Shown: positions 21,850-33,450 of the stretch, piece after piece
Position numbering within the stretch: position 1 is the stretch's first letter
Layout of the letters: every line of letters begins with the position of its first letter
DNA from: Desmodus rotundus
Taxonomy: Eukaryota > Chordata > Mammalia > Chiroptera > Phyllostomidae
Direction of reading: 5' to 3'
DNA length: 64,000 bases
NCBI RefSeq assembly: GCF_022682495.2
Contig: NC_071388.1
Span: 11,871,171-11,935,170 of the forward strand
The notes under the pieces: generated by a model
The model's input: the letters and a program-made list of their open reading frames with translations, nothing else
Database searches by the model: none
What the model was told of the DNA's origin: nothing
Program-made: the position numbers and the translations under genes

Positions 21850-22170
21850 AGATGACATTTGACTTGGGTGACTCCTCCTGCCTTCTTGAAATTTCCCTTT
21901 CCCTTCTTTTCCAGTACACCACATTCCTTGGTCATTGCTCTTTCTCAGTGGGTGGTTTATTCAGTTTCCTCTCTTTGTTCCTCTTCTTCCTGACCACTAC
22001 CTTCTGGGAGATAGCCTTAAATTTTAGCAGCAGAATTTTTTCCTTCTCTGTTTTTTTCACCTGGCTTAAGCCTATGGATATCTTCCACATGCTGACTTCT
22101 CTCGTAATGCTCACCAATGGCCTTTTTAGGCTCAACTACACATACAGACCCAAGACACAATCATGAAGCC
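21850..22170 (+). mobile_element. L2-type ancient LINE fragment, part 1
   Basis: The run ttctcagtgggtggtttatt, tcctctctttgttcctcttc, ttcctgaccactaccttctg, then atggatatcttccacatgct gacttctctcgtaatg follows an old mammalian LINE consensus that I place in L2. A 104-codon hydrophobic frame here (21852-22166) is a by-product of this pyrimidine-rich repeat. The related continuation is at 23410. Confidence 0.4.
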
Positions 22171-22445
22171 CACTTGACATGAGTCTGCATGGAAGGTGAT
22201 TGGACAGAAGCTGCAGCACGCCAACAACACAACATCAAACCTTTCAGGCAGGAGTAGTTCTTGCAGCAGTCCACAAAACAGTGCACAGGACCACCCAGAA
22301 AATATAAACTCAGATGGCAATTCAGGTTCATGGAGGCCATACCACACTGGGCACACAGAGGAATTTCTCTGGCTTAAAAACCTCATGTCATACGGTAGCC
22401 AATATACCAATAAGCATAGCTTCCAAAGGCTGTACAGGAGACATA
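22171..22445. other. Unassigned segment between L2 fragment and mariner
   Basis: The 275 bases are open over most of their length in one + frame (22196-22480, including QKLQHANNTTSNLSGRSSS) and in one minus frame. I recognise no protein or repeat. It may be more of an old transposon or a processed-pseudogene scrap. Confidence 0.3.
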
Positions 22446-23128
22446 CAAGGTCTGCCTGGAAAAAGTCCAGCCATTGTTAATATAATGAGAACAGTTTGTA
22501 CAACATCAACGTAACCTGGCAGCCAGGGAGAGTGGACTGGACTCAGCATGTGTGAACAATGACAATGTCACTGTACTAGTCAGTGGGGGTGGTAGATGCT
22601 ATTGAGTAAACATGAGTAGCATGTGGCAATCACATTCCAAATGACTGAGCATGTAGAGCAATGAATATGCATCAAATTTTGCTTTAAGCTTGAATATTAC
22701 TTTGCAGAAACTATTTGAAGTATTCAGAAGGCCGAGAATATGGGCAACTGGTGATTAGTAGCTTCCTCATTACAACGCACCAGCTCCTGCATCACATCTT
22801 GTGCAGAGTTTTTTGCTGAAACATCAAATCACCCAGGTAATTCAGCCCCCCTACAGCCCAGATTTGGTGCCCTGTGACTTCTCACTTTTCCCAAAACCAC
22901 AATCACCTTTGAAACAGAAGAGATTTCAGACCATTGATGAGATTCAGGAAATTATGACAGGGCAGCTGATGACAACTGGGAGAACTGTGTGAGGTCCCAA
23001 GGTATCTACTCTGATGAGGACTGAGGGGCCCTTGTCCTAGGTACAATGTTTGTTGTATATTGTATCTTCTTCAGTAAATGTCTCTATTTTTCATAGTACA
23101 TGGTTGGATACTTTCTGGACAGACCTTA
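22446..23128 (+). mobile_element. Internally deleted mariner transposon
   Basis: The left terminus caaggtctgcctggaaaaag (22446 on) pairs with the right terminus tactttctggacagacctta (ends 23128). Over 27 bases the inverted repeats match at 20. A TA lies outside the left end. Between them a transposase start region (atgactgagcatgtagagca at about 22639) is followed after about 30 codons by a jump to the C-terminal part. There the catalytic block reads PPYSPDLVPCDF, followed by FPKPQSPLKQKRFQTIDEIQE (22801-22992). A full mariner is about 1.3 kb; this one is 683 bp, so most of the transposase is missing and it cannot be autonomous. Confidence 0.85.
22801..22992 (+). pseudogene. Mariner transposase C-terminal remnant
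   Basis: This open frame of 63 codons carries the mariner PPYSPDLxPCDF motif, whose last aspartate is the third catalytic residue in the mariner DD34D triad. The upstream two-thirds of the protein, including the first two catalytic aspartates and the rest of the DNA-binding domain, is deleted within the element. It therefore has no transposase activity. The stop after GRTV matches the family's usual ending GRTV followed by TGAGGTCC. Confidence 0.8.
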
Positions 23129-23409
23129 TACACATCATAAGAGTCATTGGCTTTCAAGAAAGCCCAATGTATAACCTTATTGGGTATTCAAAGTTCCTTG
23201 TTCAAACTCAGTTTACAAATTTACAAAATAGGTATAATTTCTCTTTTAAGTAACATTTCCTAGAGATGGTGTTTAACTCTTATTAGGTTACCATTGAACC
23301 ATACTCAGCAGGTTCACTGAAGACCAAATCTTCATGTGGAACCGGGAAAGTTTTAAAAACAGAAAAAGCTTAACTTTACATAAAACTCTTAAATTTCTAT
23401 TTTCTGTCT
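23129..23409. other. Unassigned DNA between mariner and L2 fragment
   Basis: I see no recognised feature. Confidence 0.35.
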
Positions 23410-23730
23410 AGACATTTTCTCTGAAGTTCACAGTCATATAACTTACTCTGTCTACTTGACATTTTCTCTTGATTATTTAACTAGTGATGTCAACTAATAA
23501 TATGCAAATTTGAATTCTTCATTTTCCCCACCAAACATATTCTTCTAGTCTTCCAAATCTTACTAAATGCCAATATCTTTCCAGATGCCAATGTTGAATT
23601 ATTGGAGTCATCTACAACTTTTCTTTACCCCTTATATCTCACATCCACTCAGCAGATACTGAATATCCCAAACCCACATATTTCTCCCAATTGTCCCTGT
23701 GATCTCTCTACCTCAAATAGCAACTGTGTG
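23410..23730 (+). mobile_element. L2-type ancient LINE fragment, part 2
   Basis: The order ctgtctacttgacattttct, tgatgtcaactaataatatg, gatgccaatgttgaattatt, ggagtcatctacaacttttc, ctcacatccactcagcagat follows the same remembered L2 consensus as 21850-22170 (CAACTGCCTACTCGACATCTCC, GGAGTCATCCTTGACTCC, CACATCCAATCCATCAGC). The order and orientation suit one L2 copy split by later insertions, including the mariner. Confidence 0.5.
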
Positions 23731-24744
23731 ACTATATAAGGACTTTTGGCAACATAATACATAGTGCTATGTTATTAATATGAGCAGGGTCGAAGGAAGA
23801 AACAAATTTATTTTACTTTTTTCTAGCACAAAAATGAGAGTCCTCAAGAAGTTTACAAAAATAGCTAGGAAGCCAGTTTTTAAGATCCAGTTTGAAGTGG
23901 GCTTTGGCAAAATAATTGAACATAAAATAAATACACAAATTCACTCCATAGACATAGGTTAGCGAGGCCTAAGACCAAGTAAACACCATTCTATACAGAA
24001 TCTATTTATTGACTCACAGATTGTGTATGAACACATTTTGTAATTTCCTAGCCCCCACACAGCTAGCTAGCTGTTCCTTTAGCTTCCTTAGCACGGGGAA
24101 TAAACTAGAATCCTTTCCTTGGCTTAGAGTATATGTTCCTTTTTATAAGAGTTATTTTAAAGCTTTTCCTTGCAACACTCTCTCCTTCAAGAAGGTGCAT
24201 TCACAAATCTCCATCAGACTTGGCAACAGTTCTTGGACTTCCTATATATATTTCCCTATAGGAAATTCAAACTCTCATGCAAAATCTCTCTTAGGTACAG
24301 CTCTAAGAACCACAGATTACCCAAAAAATAAAGAAATAATTCTAAAAATAAATTACATTAGAAAATAACATATGCATAAATCATCTTAAAACCATTTCAG
24401 AGCATAACATTTATCAGGATTTATTTTAAAAAGGTAATTAAAAAAAATTTTAATTCAGAATGATACCTAAGCCATTATTTCATTTAGTTCAACTAATTGT
24501 ATTAAATGCATCACACGTCATTTGAATGTGCAAATGTGAGAATTTTCTAAGGTTTAGTTCTAGAAAGCACATATTAAATTAAGAATAAAAGCAGATCAAT
24601 AATCTCATGATAAAATTGTCTTCATTTACTGTTTCTCTTTTATCAAAATATTATGATAATAGCCATATTAGTCAGATTTTGTTTTGTGGAAGCTCACTGT
24701 TAAGTTCAGTAGGAGAAACAATAATAATCTACTTGTCTTTGATT
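23731..24744. other. Unassigned AT-rich DNA
   Basis: I see no gene or named repeat. Confidence 0.35.
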
Positions 24745-25085
24745 CTGTGGGTTCAGCTGGGGGGTGTTCCTGGTCAGGACTCACTTGGCTGATGTTTGCA
24801 GTCGATTTGGGCCATAGCTGAGAGAGCTAGAATGTCTGGGTAGTTGGATCCCACCTCCTACTGTTCTCTCAGCCTCCAGGATTCTTGCCTGTAATTGCTC
24901 AGATATTGACAGAAAGCTCCCAGCAGTAAGAGAGGGTGAGCCCCAGCACAAGCACTTTTCATTTGTTTTGTTTTCTTGTTCAGAGAAAGTCACATGGTCA
25001 AATAAAGCCAGTATGGGAGGGGAGTATTCAAAGGCATGCACACAGAGAAGACAATTTTGGCCACCAATTCGCAAACAATATCTCA
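24745..25085 (-). mobile_element. MaLR LTR (MLT1-like), minus strand
   Basis: On the + strand, ctcagcctccaggattcttg, gagaaagtcacatggtcaaa, taaagccagtatgggaggg and ggccaccaatt follow the complement of MLT1 LTR landmarks (the sense strand would read TTGACCATGTGACTT). Diverged, with approximate borders. Confidence 0.45.
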
Positions 25086-27010
25086 GTAGACATGCTTAAC
25101 ATGGGTGAGATTATAATAAATAAATGGATAAACAGAGAAAAAGGACAATGCAAGTTTTAATATAAATAAAATTTATGATAGAAGGCCTTTCTTTTAAACT
25201 CTGAAGTATAATATTTATCTCTTCATATCTTTCCTTTTCACAAGTATGTTTAATTCATACTTTATGATGTAACAAAATCTGTGACTTTAATTTTGGCTGA
25301 CATACTTTTTAAACACTCCCAGGGAAAATTAATTGTTTACCCAAGTGCAAAAAAAGAAAAGATGGATAATTAATATGCATATTTTTATTTTACTTACCTT
25401 CTTATGAGCCCAAGAGTAATTAATATAGATATAAAGTAATCACAATTAGTACATAAACTTTAGATGTTATTTGAATAATTATTATTTTCAAATATACTGC
25501 CATACCTAACTTGTTTATCCCTGAAGCTATCTTAGAAGCCAAATACATCTGAGCAAAAGCTAAGAGGCAGTAACATCTATAATTTTGGTTAGATATGATC
25601 ACCAAAACTAAAAATTCCATTATTCTAGAGAGGATTCTAAATTTCTTTACAGCCATATTTATGGGCTAATGATGTTGCTAACCCTCGTTTAATGAAACAG
25701 TGTTATGAAACAGATAAATACTCTAAATGAGACCACAACTGCCAGAAAAAAATGCGGTAATAAAGGAGAGAAAGTTTGGGGCATGTGGCCCATTCCCTTT
25801 TGGAGCCACCTACAAAGCCTGAAGACATAGCTGCCAGAATGTGATTAATAAAGAACCTGGCCTGCTGAAGAAATAATGCCAAATACAGTTGCGCTGTATG
25901 GGTTGACTACTGGGTCCAATCAGAAGCTCTTAAGTAATCTGAGAAGATTTTGTGCTGGGCTGCTGTGTGCTGCCCTGTTTTTCAAGTTCAGCGTAGTTGA
26001 GACTTGAAGGCTGGCTTATTCACTTTTATACAGTGAATATGAAATTCCGTCTGAAAATGCAGACAATTGTAACTGAATAACAATAAAATAAATAAATATA
26101 TAAACCAACCAAACAAAATAACAAAGTGTTGAATTTCTTCAGGAAAATATTTAAGCAAGGTATGAGGTATAATCCTGGCCCAACGTCCAAAATATTAAAA
26201 TAAAATAAATTTGTTAGTTAACTACTGTTAAATGTTAAACCTTGTCTATTACTTTTTGGGGGGGGAACTTTGCTCATTTTGTAACATGTAGTTTAAGAGA
26301 AGTAGAGGGCATTCCATTCCTAAGTAGATCTAGCATGAATTTAATGAATTCACTAGAAGGTTTTCCTGGAGCTTCTAAATAATACTGATAGCACTTTGTT
26401 TCATCGGCACAGCCTATGTTATTGGAGGATGAAAACCTTAGCATCTAAAACACATATTCCCATTTGATTTTCACGTGACTGTATAATGTGCAGTAGCTGA
26501 GAAAGGTCACCCAATAGGCAACTGTGATTTAACAAGAGGTAGAATTCATATCTTTGTGTAACCCAAAACATTATTATCAAATTTTGTGTAAGCTTGCACA
26601 GCAAAATTTTAAAAAGGTTTTCTTTTTATTTCTTATTTAAAAAAACAAATACAAATTCTTTCCGTGAGATAGGGTTTAGATATTCATTTCCTCCTTATTA
26701 ACATTCTTTATGTTCCCTGTGAACCTTCAATTTCAACGTGAAATGTACAGAGATCTGAATTTTTATTCATGATAATATTTATTAATGATAATATTTTGTT
26801 ATAATTCTCTTAAATAGCATACCTGGTCTATATGAGGGAAAAGCTTCTACACTGCCTTACTTTAGCATTTATTTAGAAATTTGGAGTCACGTTTTTAATT
26901 ATTGATTGTTTAAGATAGTAACAACTAAATATTTTCACAATGTTTCATGAGTTACAATTCTGAAAGTGAAATAAATGTACATATCAATAATTGTACAAAT
27001 CAGATCAAAT
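25086..27010. other. Mostly unassigned AT-rich DNA with a possible MIR
   Basis: I see no gene. The sequence at 26440-26570 (cccatttgattttcacgtga, ctgagaaaggtcacccaata, ggcaactgtgatttaacaag, aggtagaattcat) may be a minus-strand MIR. The stretch 25740-26060 is GC-balanced without repeat landmarks and could be a conserved non-coding segment. Confidence 0.35.
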
Positions 27011-27025
27011 TAAATATAATGTGCT

Positions 27026-27383
27026 ACATTATGCTAAGTGAAATAAGCCAGGTGCTGAAGGACAAATACCATATGATCTCACCTATAAGTGGAACCTAAT
27101 CGACAAAACAAATAAGCAAGCAAAATATAAGCAGAGACATTGAAATAAAGGGCAAACTGACAGTATCCAGAGGGGAGGGGGGAGGGGATAAGGGAGGAGA
27201 AAGGGGGAGTATCATCAAGAAACATGTATAAAGGACACATGGACAAAGCCAAAGGGGGGGTAGGATCAAGGGTGGGAGGTGGGGATGAGTGGGGCAGGGG
27301 GGACTGGTGGGGGGAAAATGAAGACAACTGTATTTGAACAATAAAAAAAAGAGAGAAAGAAGAAAATAAAAAATAACAAAAAA
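27026..27383 (+). mobile_element. Bat LINE-1 3' end, 5' truncated, with TSD
   Basis: It begins acattatgctaagtgaaata agccagg, passes through aaataccatatgatctcacc and a purine-rich G-rich 3' UTR (27170-27215), then ataaaggacacatggacaaa, the second G-rich block, and aacaataaaaaaaa with an impure A-rich tail. The flanking duplication taaatataatgtgct / taaatataatgtact (27011-27025 and 27384-27398, one mismatch) sets the borders. It is a 5'-truncated, L1-mobilised insertion of a fairly young bat subfamily. It contains no complete ORF. Confidence 0.9.
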
Positions 27384-27398
27384 TAAATATAATGTACT

Positions 27399-28329
27399 GG
27401 AAACAGTAGACTTTCAATAGATACTTTTGGAAAGAACCAGTGTAAGAAGAGCAGATATTATAATTAAAAACAAAACAGAATAAGTAAACCTACATTTTTC
27501 TGTTACCTCTCCCTCTCTTTGTTTCTTAAAACTATTTCCTAACAGTGAGTGTATGATGGATACCAAAAGTTGTATCTTTTTACAGGGTTTGATTCGCTTT
27601 CCTCCTGCAGCTGTGACATGCTCACAGCACTTCTAAGGGGGCAAGTTTCCATTACTGCACAATTCAAACTTTACATTTTTGAATGTGCCAAAATGACCTG
27701 CCAGAATTCGATCTTCTAACACAATAATCATAGAGGAGGAAAATGCTTTCTTATTTGTAAATTGGTCTTACACTAAAATAAAATTATGATTGGAAACACC
27801 GGTCTCAAGAGTTCCTTCTATTTTGAAGTTTTCTGTTAATAATCTCAAAATAAGCAATAGCAGGGGAAGTCTAACCACATGGTTTACAATTTCATTGTGG
27901 TTTATTGACTTGTTTAAGCTCTTGAAGAGTTCTCCAAAACATTTTCTACCCACTGTTTACGATGACCCTTACAAGATGGGTTCAAAGCCTATACATGAAA
28001 GGCAAAGTTAGGAAACATTTTAAGTAGAATCAAAATAACCTTTTATGTTGTTGTAAAAGTAAAGCATTTCCTTTAAAGGGAATAGAAAAGAAAAAGAAAA
28101 GTTAGTAAATTCTATATGTAAATAAATATCAGAAATAATGTGGAGACATTACATACTAGGCCAACCAACATATGATCAACAATGAACTATTTAGGGACTG
28201 CATATAGAACTTCCACAAATCAGTAAGAAAAGCTAACAGTGTAACATAATAACAGTTAATATGCATAAACAGAAATTTCAGTTAATGGTTCCTGATAGTA
28301 TGACAGGATTTCAACCTCTTTTGTAATCA
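27399..28329. other. Unassigned DNA
   Basis: I see no recognised gene or repeat. Confidence 0.35.
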
Positions 28330-28650
28330 GGGAAATTCCAATTAAAACCACAATGAGATGCCATTTCACACCCACCTGACTGGCAAAAATTAACAAGTCA
28401 AAGAACATGAAGTTTTGGCAAGGAAGTAGAATAATGGGAAATAACAAAGCAGATAGGCTGTGCGTTAGTGCAAACATTTTTGAAAGCATTTTGGCATTGT
28501 GTAATGAAGTCGGGAATGTGAAGTGTGAATTCATAATCTCACTCCTGGGAACATATTTTTGAGAAGTTTTGACCTATGTTCATCAGTATTCATGCAAATG
28601 AATGCTCATAACAGTGGCATTGTTTGTACTGGCAAAACAAAGTGAGACAA
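28330..28650 (+). mobile_element. Old LINE-1 (L1M) ORF2-end fragment
   Basis: attaaaaccacaatgagatg, ccatttcacacccacctgac tggcaaaaattaac, gttttggcaaggaagtagaa, aatctcactcctgggaacat and catgcaaatgaatgctcata are recognisable old-L1 landmarks in sense order. Diverged and non-coding. Confidence 0.7.
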
Positions 28651-28767
28651 ACAAACTAACAAATTACCAAAAAAAACCCCAGAGCCACAGCATGCATTGA
28701 GGGGAAAATAAATTGATACACTGTGCTGCATTTTTATAATGCCAAACTGTTTAGTAAAAAGAAAAGA

Positions 28768-28893
28768 ATAAAGGACACATGGACAAAGCCAAAAGGGGGG
28801 GTGGGATTGAGGGTGGGAGGTGGGGGTGGGCGAGGAGTGGGATACTGGTGGGGGGAAAATGGAGACACCTGTACTTTACAACAGTAAAAAAAG
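28768..28893 (+). mobile_element. Bat LINE-1 3' end, short copy
   Basis: From ataaaggacacatggacaaa gccaaaagggggg through gattgagggtgggaggtggg to actttacaacagtaaaaaaa this repeats the last 130 bases of the 27026 element. It is severely 5' truncated. Candidate flanking duplications (agtaaaaagaaaag and agtaaaaaaagag) are low-complexity and uncertain. Confidence 0.85.
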
Positions 28894-30429
28894 AGAGATG
28901 AAATATACCTATTAGTATCCTGTAATTAAATGTCATAAATTTATTTTGGTTAATAAAAAGCAAGTTGCAAGACGAACCAAGAAATGAAACATGAAAGTGT
29001 TCGTTGTGTTACCACTCTCCGGTCTGGGAGAAAGACAGAGGGAAGAGCAGGAAGGGGGAATTAAGGGTGGACAGAGAGAGATCTCAGTAATATTGCTGAA
29101 GTTTGATTTCTGGGGCTTGTCAGGGAGTATTAGAGTATATGTTATATTTTTGAATGACTTTTGTATACAAATATTGACATTAGTTTATGTTTTCAGAATT
29201 TACTAAACATCAAAAATAGAACTAAAAGTAGATGCCCCAATAGTTTCTTGCTTCCTTCAATGGTTTATCTTGATCAATCAGCTCTTAGATACACTGTGGA
29301 GACCTCCTGCCATAAAAAAAGGGAAAAGAGATTTCGTTATCAGCAATAATAAAAAAAAAAGAAGGAATGTTCAATTTCTCTTCCTTTCTCTCTTACCGAA
29401 CCACATCAGTTTAGATTCCGTCAGGAAAGCAGAAGCCACTCTATGTATTTTGAGTCAGGAGATACACAGTTCAGAAGAGAGCAACTGGCCACTATTGAAA
29501 GAGCTGAAGAAAAAAGGGGAGCTGGCACCAAGGATCTCCTGTATGTCCAACTGCAATGCTCAGGGGGGAAAAGCACTAACAAATCCCACAGAGTCAGCAC
29601 GGAAGTGAGGGGCTACCCTCGCAGAGATTTTGTCATTCTCTATGATTCTCTAGTTTCCCACCTGATATTGATACAGAACCTCTGCAGAACAATATTTGGG
29701 GAACTCTATTGTAAATGGTTATTTTTTTACTACCTCCTGGATCCCTTCTAATATAATATAAAATAAAAATTATATGAATATAAATTCATTGCCTTCAGTA
29801 ACAGCAGCAAGGAAAGTAGTTTCCTAGGAGACAAATGTCTTGGGTGTAGTTGACAACCCCTCAGTCACAGGTACCGAGACTGAGACTTTATACCTTTATG
29901 CAAAGCCTTCCATTGGATTGACCTTCTTCCTGCGGCTGAGAACCAGAGATGGGAAAGAATTATTTCTTATCTTTCAGGAGTAAAGAAACTTGCTAACTAG
30001 AGATTTTGGATTAAGCTCTATATAAACCCATATGGATGGCACACTGACGATAGTGTCTGTGAGTCAATAGAATATTCATGTTAAAAAAAAAAGTGATAGA
30101 CTAATAACATCTTCCCTAGATTAAGGAATGTCTGTGAAGTTTTAGTCAATTTACTCATATTCATTAAGTAGACTTGGGTCAAGTTATTAATAAATTAACA
30201 ATATATTTATTAGGAATAAACCCTACAGAGTTCTCAGAACAATGAGGTAAAAAGAATTCAGCAGGAAAGTGACATCTTTTTTTCCTAAAACTATCAGCAT
30301 ACTTCAATTTTTCTAACTTGAATTCTTATCATTAGACAAGAGTAGGAATGTTGATTTTAACTAGATTTTTGCTGATTCACATAATGATTACCCCTACATG
30401 GAAGAGCTCAATGTACAATTTATACTCCA
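28894..30429. other. Unassigned DNA
   Basis: I see no recognised gene or repeat. Overlapping frames of about 100 codons at 29270-29751 have no splice support or domain. Confidence 0.35.
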
Positions 30430-30590
30430 AAAGATTATTTATAATTTTATCCATCCCTGTAAGACAGGTCCTCTTATTGCAACCATTTTGCAAATGGTAG
30501 TTAGCTTGCTTAAGGTCTTATAGCTTTTAGGAAGCAGAGCTTGGGTGGAACTATGTCTGTTTGCCTCTGGACTCACAATGGACCCTCTGG
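30430..30590 (-). mobile_element. MIR SINE fragment, minus strand
   Basis: accattttgcaaatggtagt, gcttgcttaaggtcttatag, ttttaggaagcagagcttgg and gtggaactatgtctgtttgc follow the minus-strand MIR core (TTTTACAGATGAGG, CTTGCCCAAGGTCACACAG, GGCAGAGCTGGGATT). Confidence 0.6.
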
Positions 30591-31254
30591 GATGCGCCAT
30601 GAGAGATGAATGCTGTGCTGTTGACTTCACATCTGTGTCTGACTTGTTCTGGGGAGGTGCACTTTTGGGAACAATCTCTGGGTCCAAGAAAGCATCTCTG
30701 ACCAAGATGGCCTTTTCTTAGGAATCAGCTAGTGATACCCCAAGAATATAGCTGTGTAAATCCACAGATTTTTTCATACACAGACACTTTTGTTTCCCAT
30801 GGTGCTATCTAAACTCATGCCTACCTTTTTAATTTTGGCAGCTCAAAAGTGGAACAATGCATCTCATGTTTCCTCACTTGGATGGAATGTTTTCCTGCAC
30901 TCCCTGCCCTGTTCTGCCCTCGGTGATCCATGTCCCAACCTGTAAACTTTGACCACACTTTAGCCCTATCCCCTTGGCCCTCGGAACTCAAACTCCAGCC
31001 ACCCCCACCCTGACTCTCTGCCCCTGAGCATTCCTTTGTCCATTTCTTGGCCGGCCACTAACTCAGGGTGGAGTGTCTTGGCTTGGCTTTCCTGGCAGTT
31101 GTATTAAATTTGTTACCGATAGTGAAAGGTTTAGTATTCTAGGAAATTTTATTTGGTATTTAAATGTCAAGCCCCTAGTACATGGACATTACTTTTTAGG
31201 ATATTCTATACATTATGTTGTCCCCTAAAGGGACAATGTGGCTGAATGATAAAA
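30591..31254. other. Unassigned DNA
   Basis: No feature recognised. The stretch 30840-31090 is C-rich and pyrimidine-biased compared with its surroundings. Confidence 0.35.
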
Positions 31255-31259
31255 TACAT

Positions 31260-31485
31260 AGAAAAAAACAAGAGTCAGCTTGTGGAAGGGAAAACTGCTG
31301 CTCTCTGGCTTTACAGCTGCATAATCTTGGGCAAGCTTCTTTGTCTCTTTATGCAGCTCCGTGCCCTCTTCTGTAAAATAAAAAGGAAGGAATCATTGTT
31401 GAGATGATTAAATGAGGTTATACATGTAAAACATTTAGCACTCTTCCTGGCACAGGATAAATCTTATGTACTTTAATATTATTTG
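31260..31485 (+). mobile_element. MIR SINE, sense
   Basis: cataatcttgggcaagcttc, tttgtctctttatgcagctc, ctgtaaaataaaaaggaagg, gagatgattaaatgaggtta tacatgtaaaacatttagc and ctggcacaggataaat match the MIR core and 3' region in order. This is one of the best-preserved MIRs in the window. Confidence 0.8.
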
Positions 31486-31569
31486 GAGCATCAGAATGGT
31501 GCAGTGATTTCACCCCATATTTTATTTCTCATTTAAATTTATAATTATTTTTATCCTCACTTGATATTT

Positions 31570-31738
31570 TTTTCATTGCTGTTGGAGAAGAAGGGAGAGA
31601 GAGAGAGATAGGAACATCAGTGCAAGAGAGAATCATTGATCAGCTGCCTCTTATACCTGCCCTGACTGGGGATGGAACCCACCAACTTTTGTTTTTACGG
31701 GACAATGCTCCAACCAACTGAGCCACACCGGCCAGGAC
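31570..31738 (-). mobile_element. VES-type SINE, older or internally deleted copy
   Basis: Read on the minus strand it starts tcctggccggtgtggctcag, continues ttggttggagcattgtcccg, has the B-box-like clause ggtgggttccatccccagtc and ends in a tccctttct-type region. It belongs to the VES superfamily but lacks about 40 bases of the usual body and ends in a T-rich (minus-strand A-rich) tail. I found no clear TSD. Confidence 0.75.
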
Positions 31739-32254
31739 AATGACTTTTTTTTTTTGGTAAATTATTTCAAGTAGGGTTCTTCATACAAGAACTAAATTTG
31801 GTTGCCCATGGAGGGTATCCATATACCTCTTGGAAAAGGGTACATGTATAATATGTGATCTCCGGAGACTTTAGCAAGTCCACTTTAACATTGCCACTTT
31901 GATTACTGAGAAAAATAAATCTGCATAATTGTAACACTGAAGTCTACGTTTAAATAAACAAGTGCAGAGAATAGCACTTTGCCTTTGGCAGCAGTGAGAA
32001 AATGAGACCGCCTGTGATGAGGTGTCCGTGATGAGAAATGGCTGGAGATAAGAGAGGCTTGCATGGTAATCTGAGTCCACTCTTTCTTCAGGGGAGATGG
32101 CAGTGGGGATGGGCAATGCGTGATTGTGGACAATCCAGTGATGAGGTCTGGTTTGCATCTCAACGATATTTCTCAAACAGCACCGTGAAGATGGCCAGAG
32201 GCCCTCTGATCAGGCAGAAGCCAAGTTCTATAATTTACACCTGAAACAGTTTCA

Positions 32255-32385
32255 GTTTTCTTTGAAGTAAGGTGGAGTTTGTAATAATATCTAACTTGTG
32301 GAATTATAATGGAGATTGAATGTAAAACATTAAAAATAGTGTCTGAAAATAATAAGAATTCAACAAATGTTAGTTCTTAGTAGTA
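32255..32385 (+). mobile_element. MIR SINE 3' fragment, sense
   Basis: taataatatctaacttgtgg, gagattgaatgtaaaacat, gtgtctgaaaataataagaa and ttcaacaaatgttagttc track the MIR 3' part (AATAATAATAGTACC, GTGCCTGGCACATAGTAAG, CAATAAATGTTAG). Confidence 0.55.
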
Positions 32386-33364
32386 AGATGGATATTTCTA
32401 CATATTAAGCACATGCATTTTACCAAATACAATTTTCAAGCGGCCACTCATTCTATTTATGTATGACTTGTTAGTATTACAGACGGGAGAAATTGGAAGG
32501 CTACCACTATATGAACAGATTGATCATTATATAAATTCTTTCAATTTGTGGTGATTATACAATTGTCATAATTACTGTGCCTCTGAACTCTCCATTTTTG
32601 TGTGCTGAGAGATTTAGTGTTTAAAGCTAAATCCTTTTGAAAAGGGAGTTAGACAGGAAGTTGAGAGTAACTGTAAGCATGGCAAATATACTTCTCAATC
32701 TCTATACACCAAGGATTGCTCTACCCTCTATTAAAAAACTACTGGAAAACATCTCTCCTGCAGGCTTTTAGTGTAACACTTACGGTTACAATAACTAGTT
32801 GTTACTGTAACAACTAGGGGCTGAAAGATCGATGTACAAACAGAAGACACAAGAAAAGGCATTGAGTGTAATACCTGGTAATTACACACAAATAAATATC
32901 TCCACTCATGCGTGAACCTGCTCATAGCAATGCCATGATTAGTTTTTATGGGCTACTACAAAAAATTGGAGGATTTTTTTTAAAAGATGTCAAGGGGATT
33001 CCCAGATCTCAGTGCGATTTGAGGAGACAACAGTTAAGAGAAGGTCTGACTGGAAGGCTGTGAAAGGAATTGAAGTTATGCAAAGCAAAATAGACAAGAC
33101 AATTCCCAAGGTATCAGTATACACATAAGAAACTAAAGCAAGCAAAATTAGCCCCTTGGGGAGAAATGCGTTCTGGAGATACTATTAGCTATTAGCTATT
33201 ACATATATAATATATCAAGCTATTTTTACATAGAGCTTCTCATAGGTCAGACCCTCCTTTACTAATGGGGACCTTTGCTCCATCAACATTGGATGCTAAA
33301 TTTTAAATTTTGATCTCTCCTATTATCCAGGAAAACAAGGATGTGGCCAAAGGGCAGAACAGTG
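32386..33364. other. Unassigned DNA
   Basis: No gene or named repeat. Three tandem copies of tattagc(t) occur at about 33183-33206. Confidence 0.35.
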
Positions 33365-33450
33365 GTATTTGTTCATCCATTCATTAAATCCTTATTGAAC
33401 ACCTAAAATATACCAGGTGCTCTCCTAGGCATGTATACTTACTTGCATAC
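33365..33450 (-). mobile_element. L2-like fragment
   Basis: gttcatccattcattaaatc, cttattgaacacctaaaata, taccaggtgctctcctaggc follow the common old-repeat clause TCATTCAACAAATATTTATTGAGCACCTACTATGTGCCAGG, which I place with L2. Confidence 0.5.

Noticed and set aside
21852..22166. 104-codon hydrophobic frame resembling a membrane protein
   Set aside because: It translates a pyrimidine-rich stretch that matches an old L2-type LINE.
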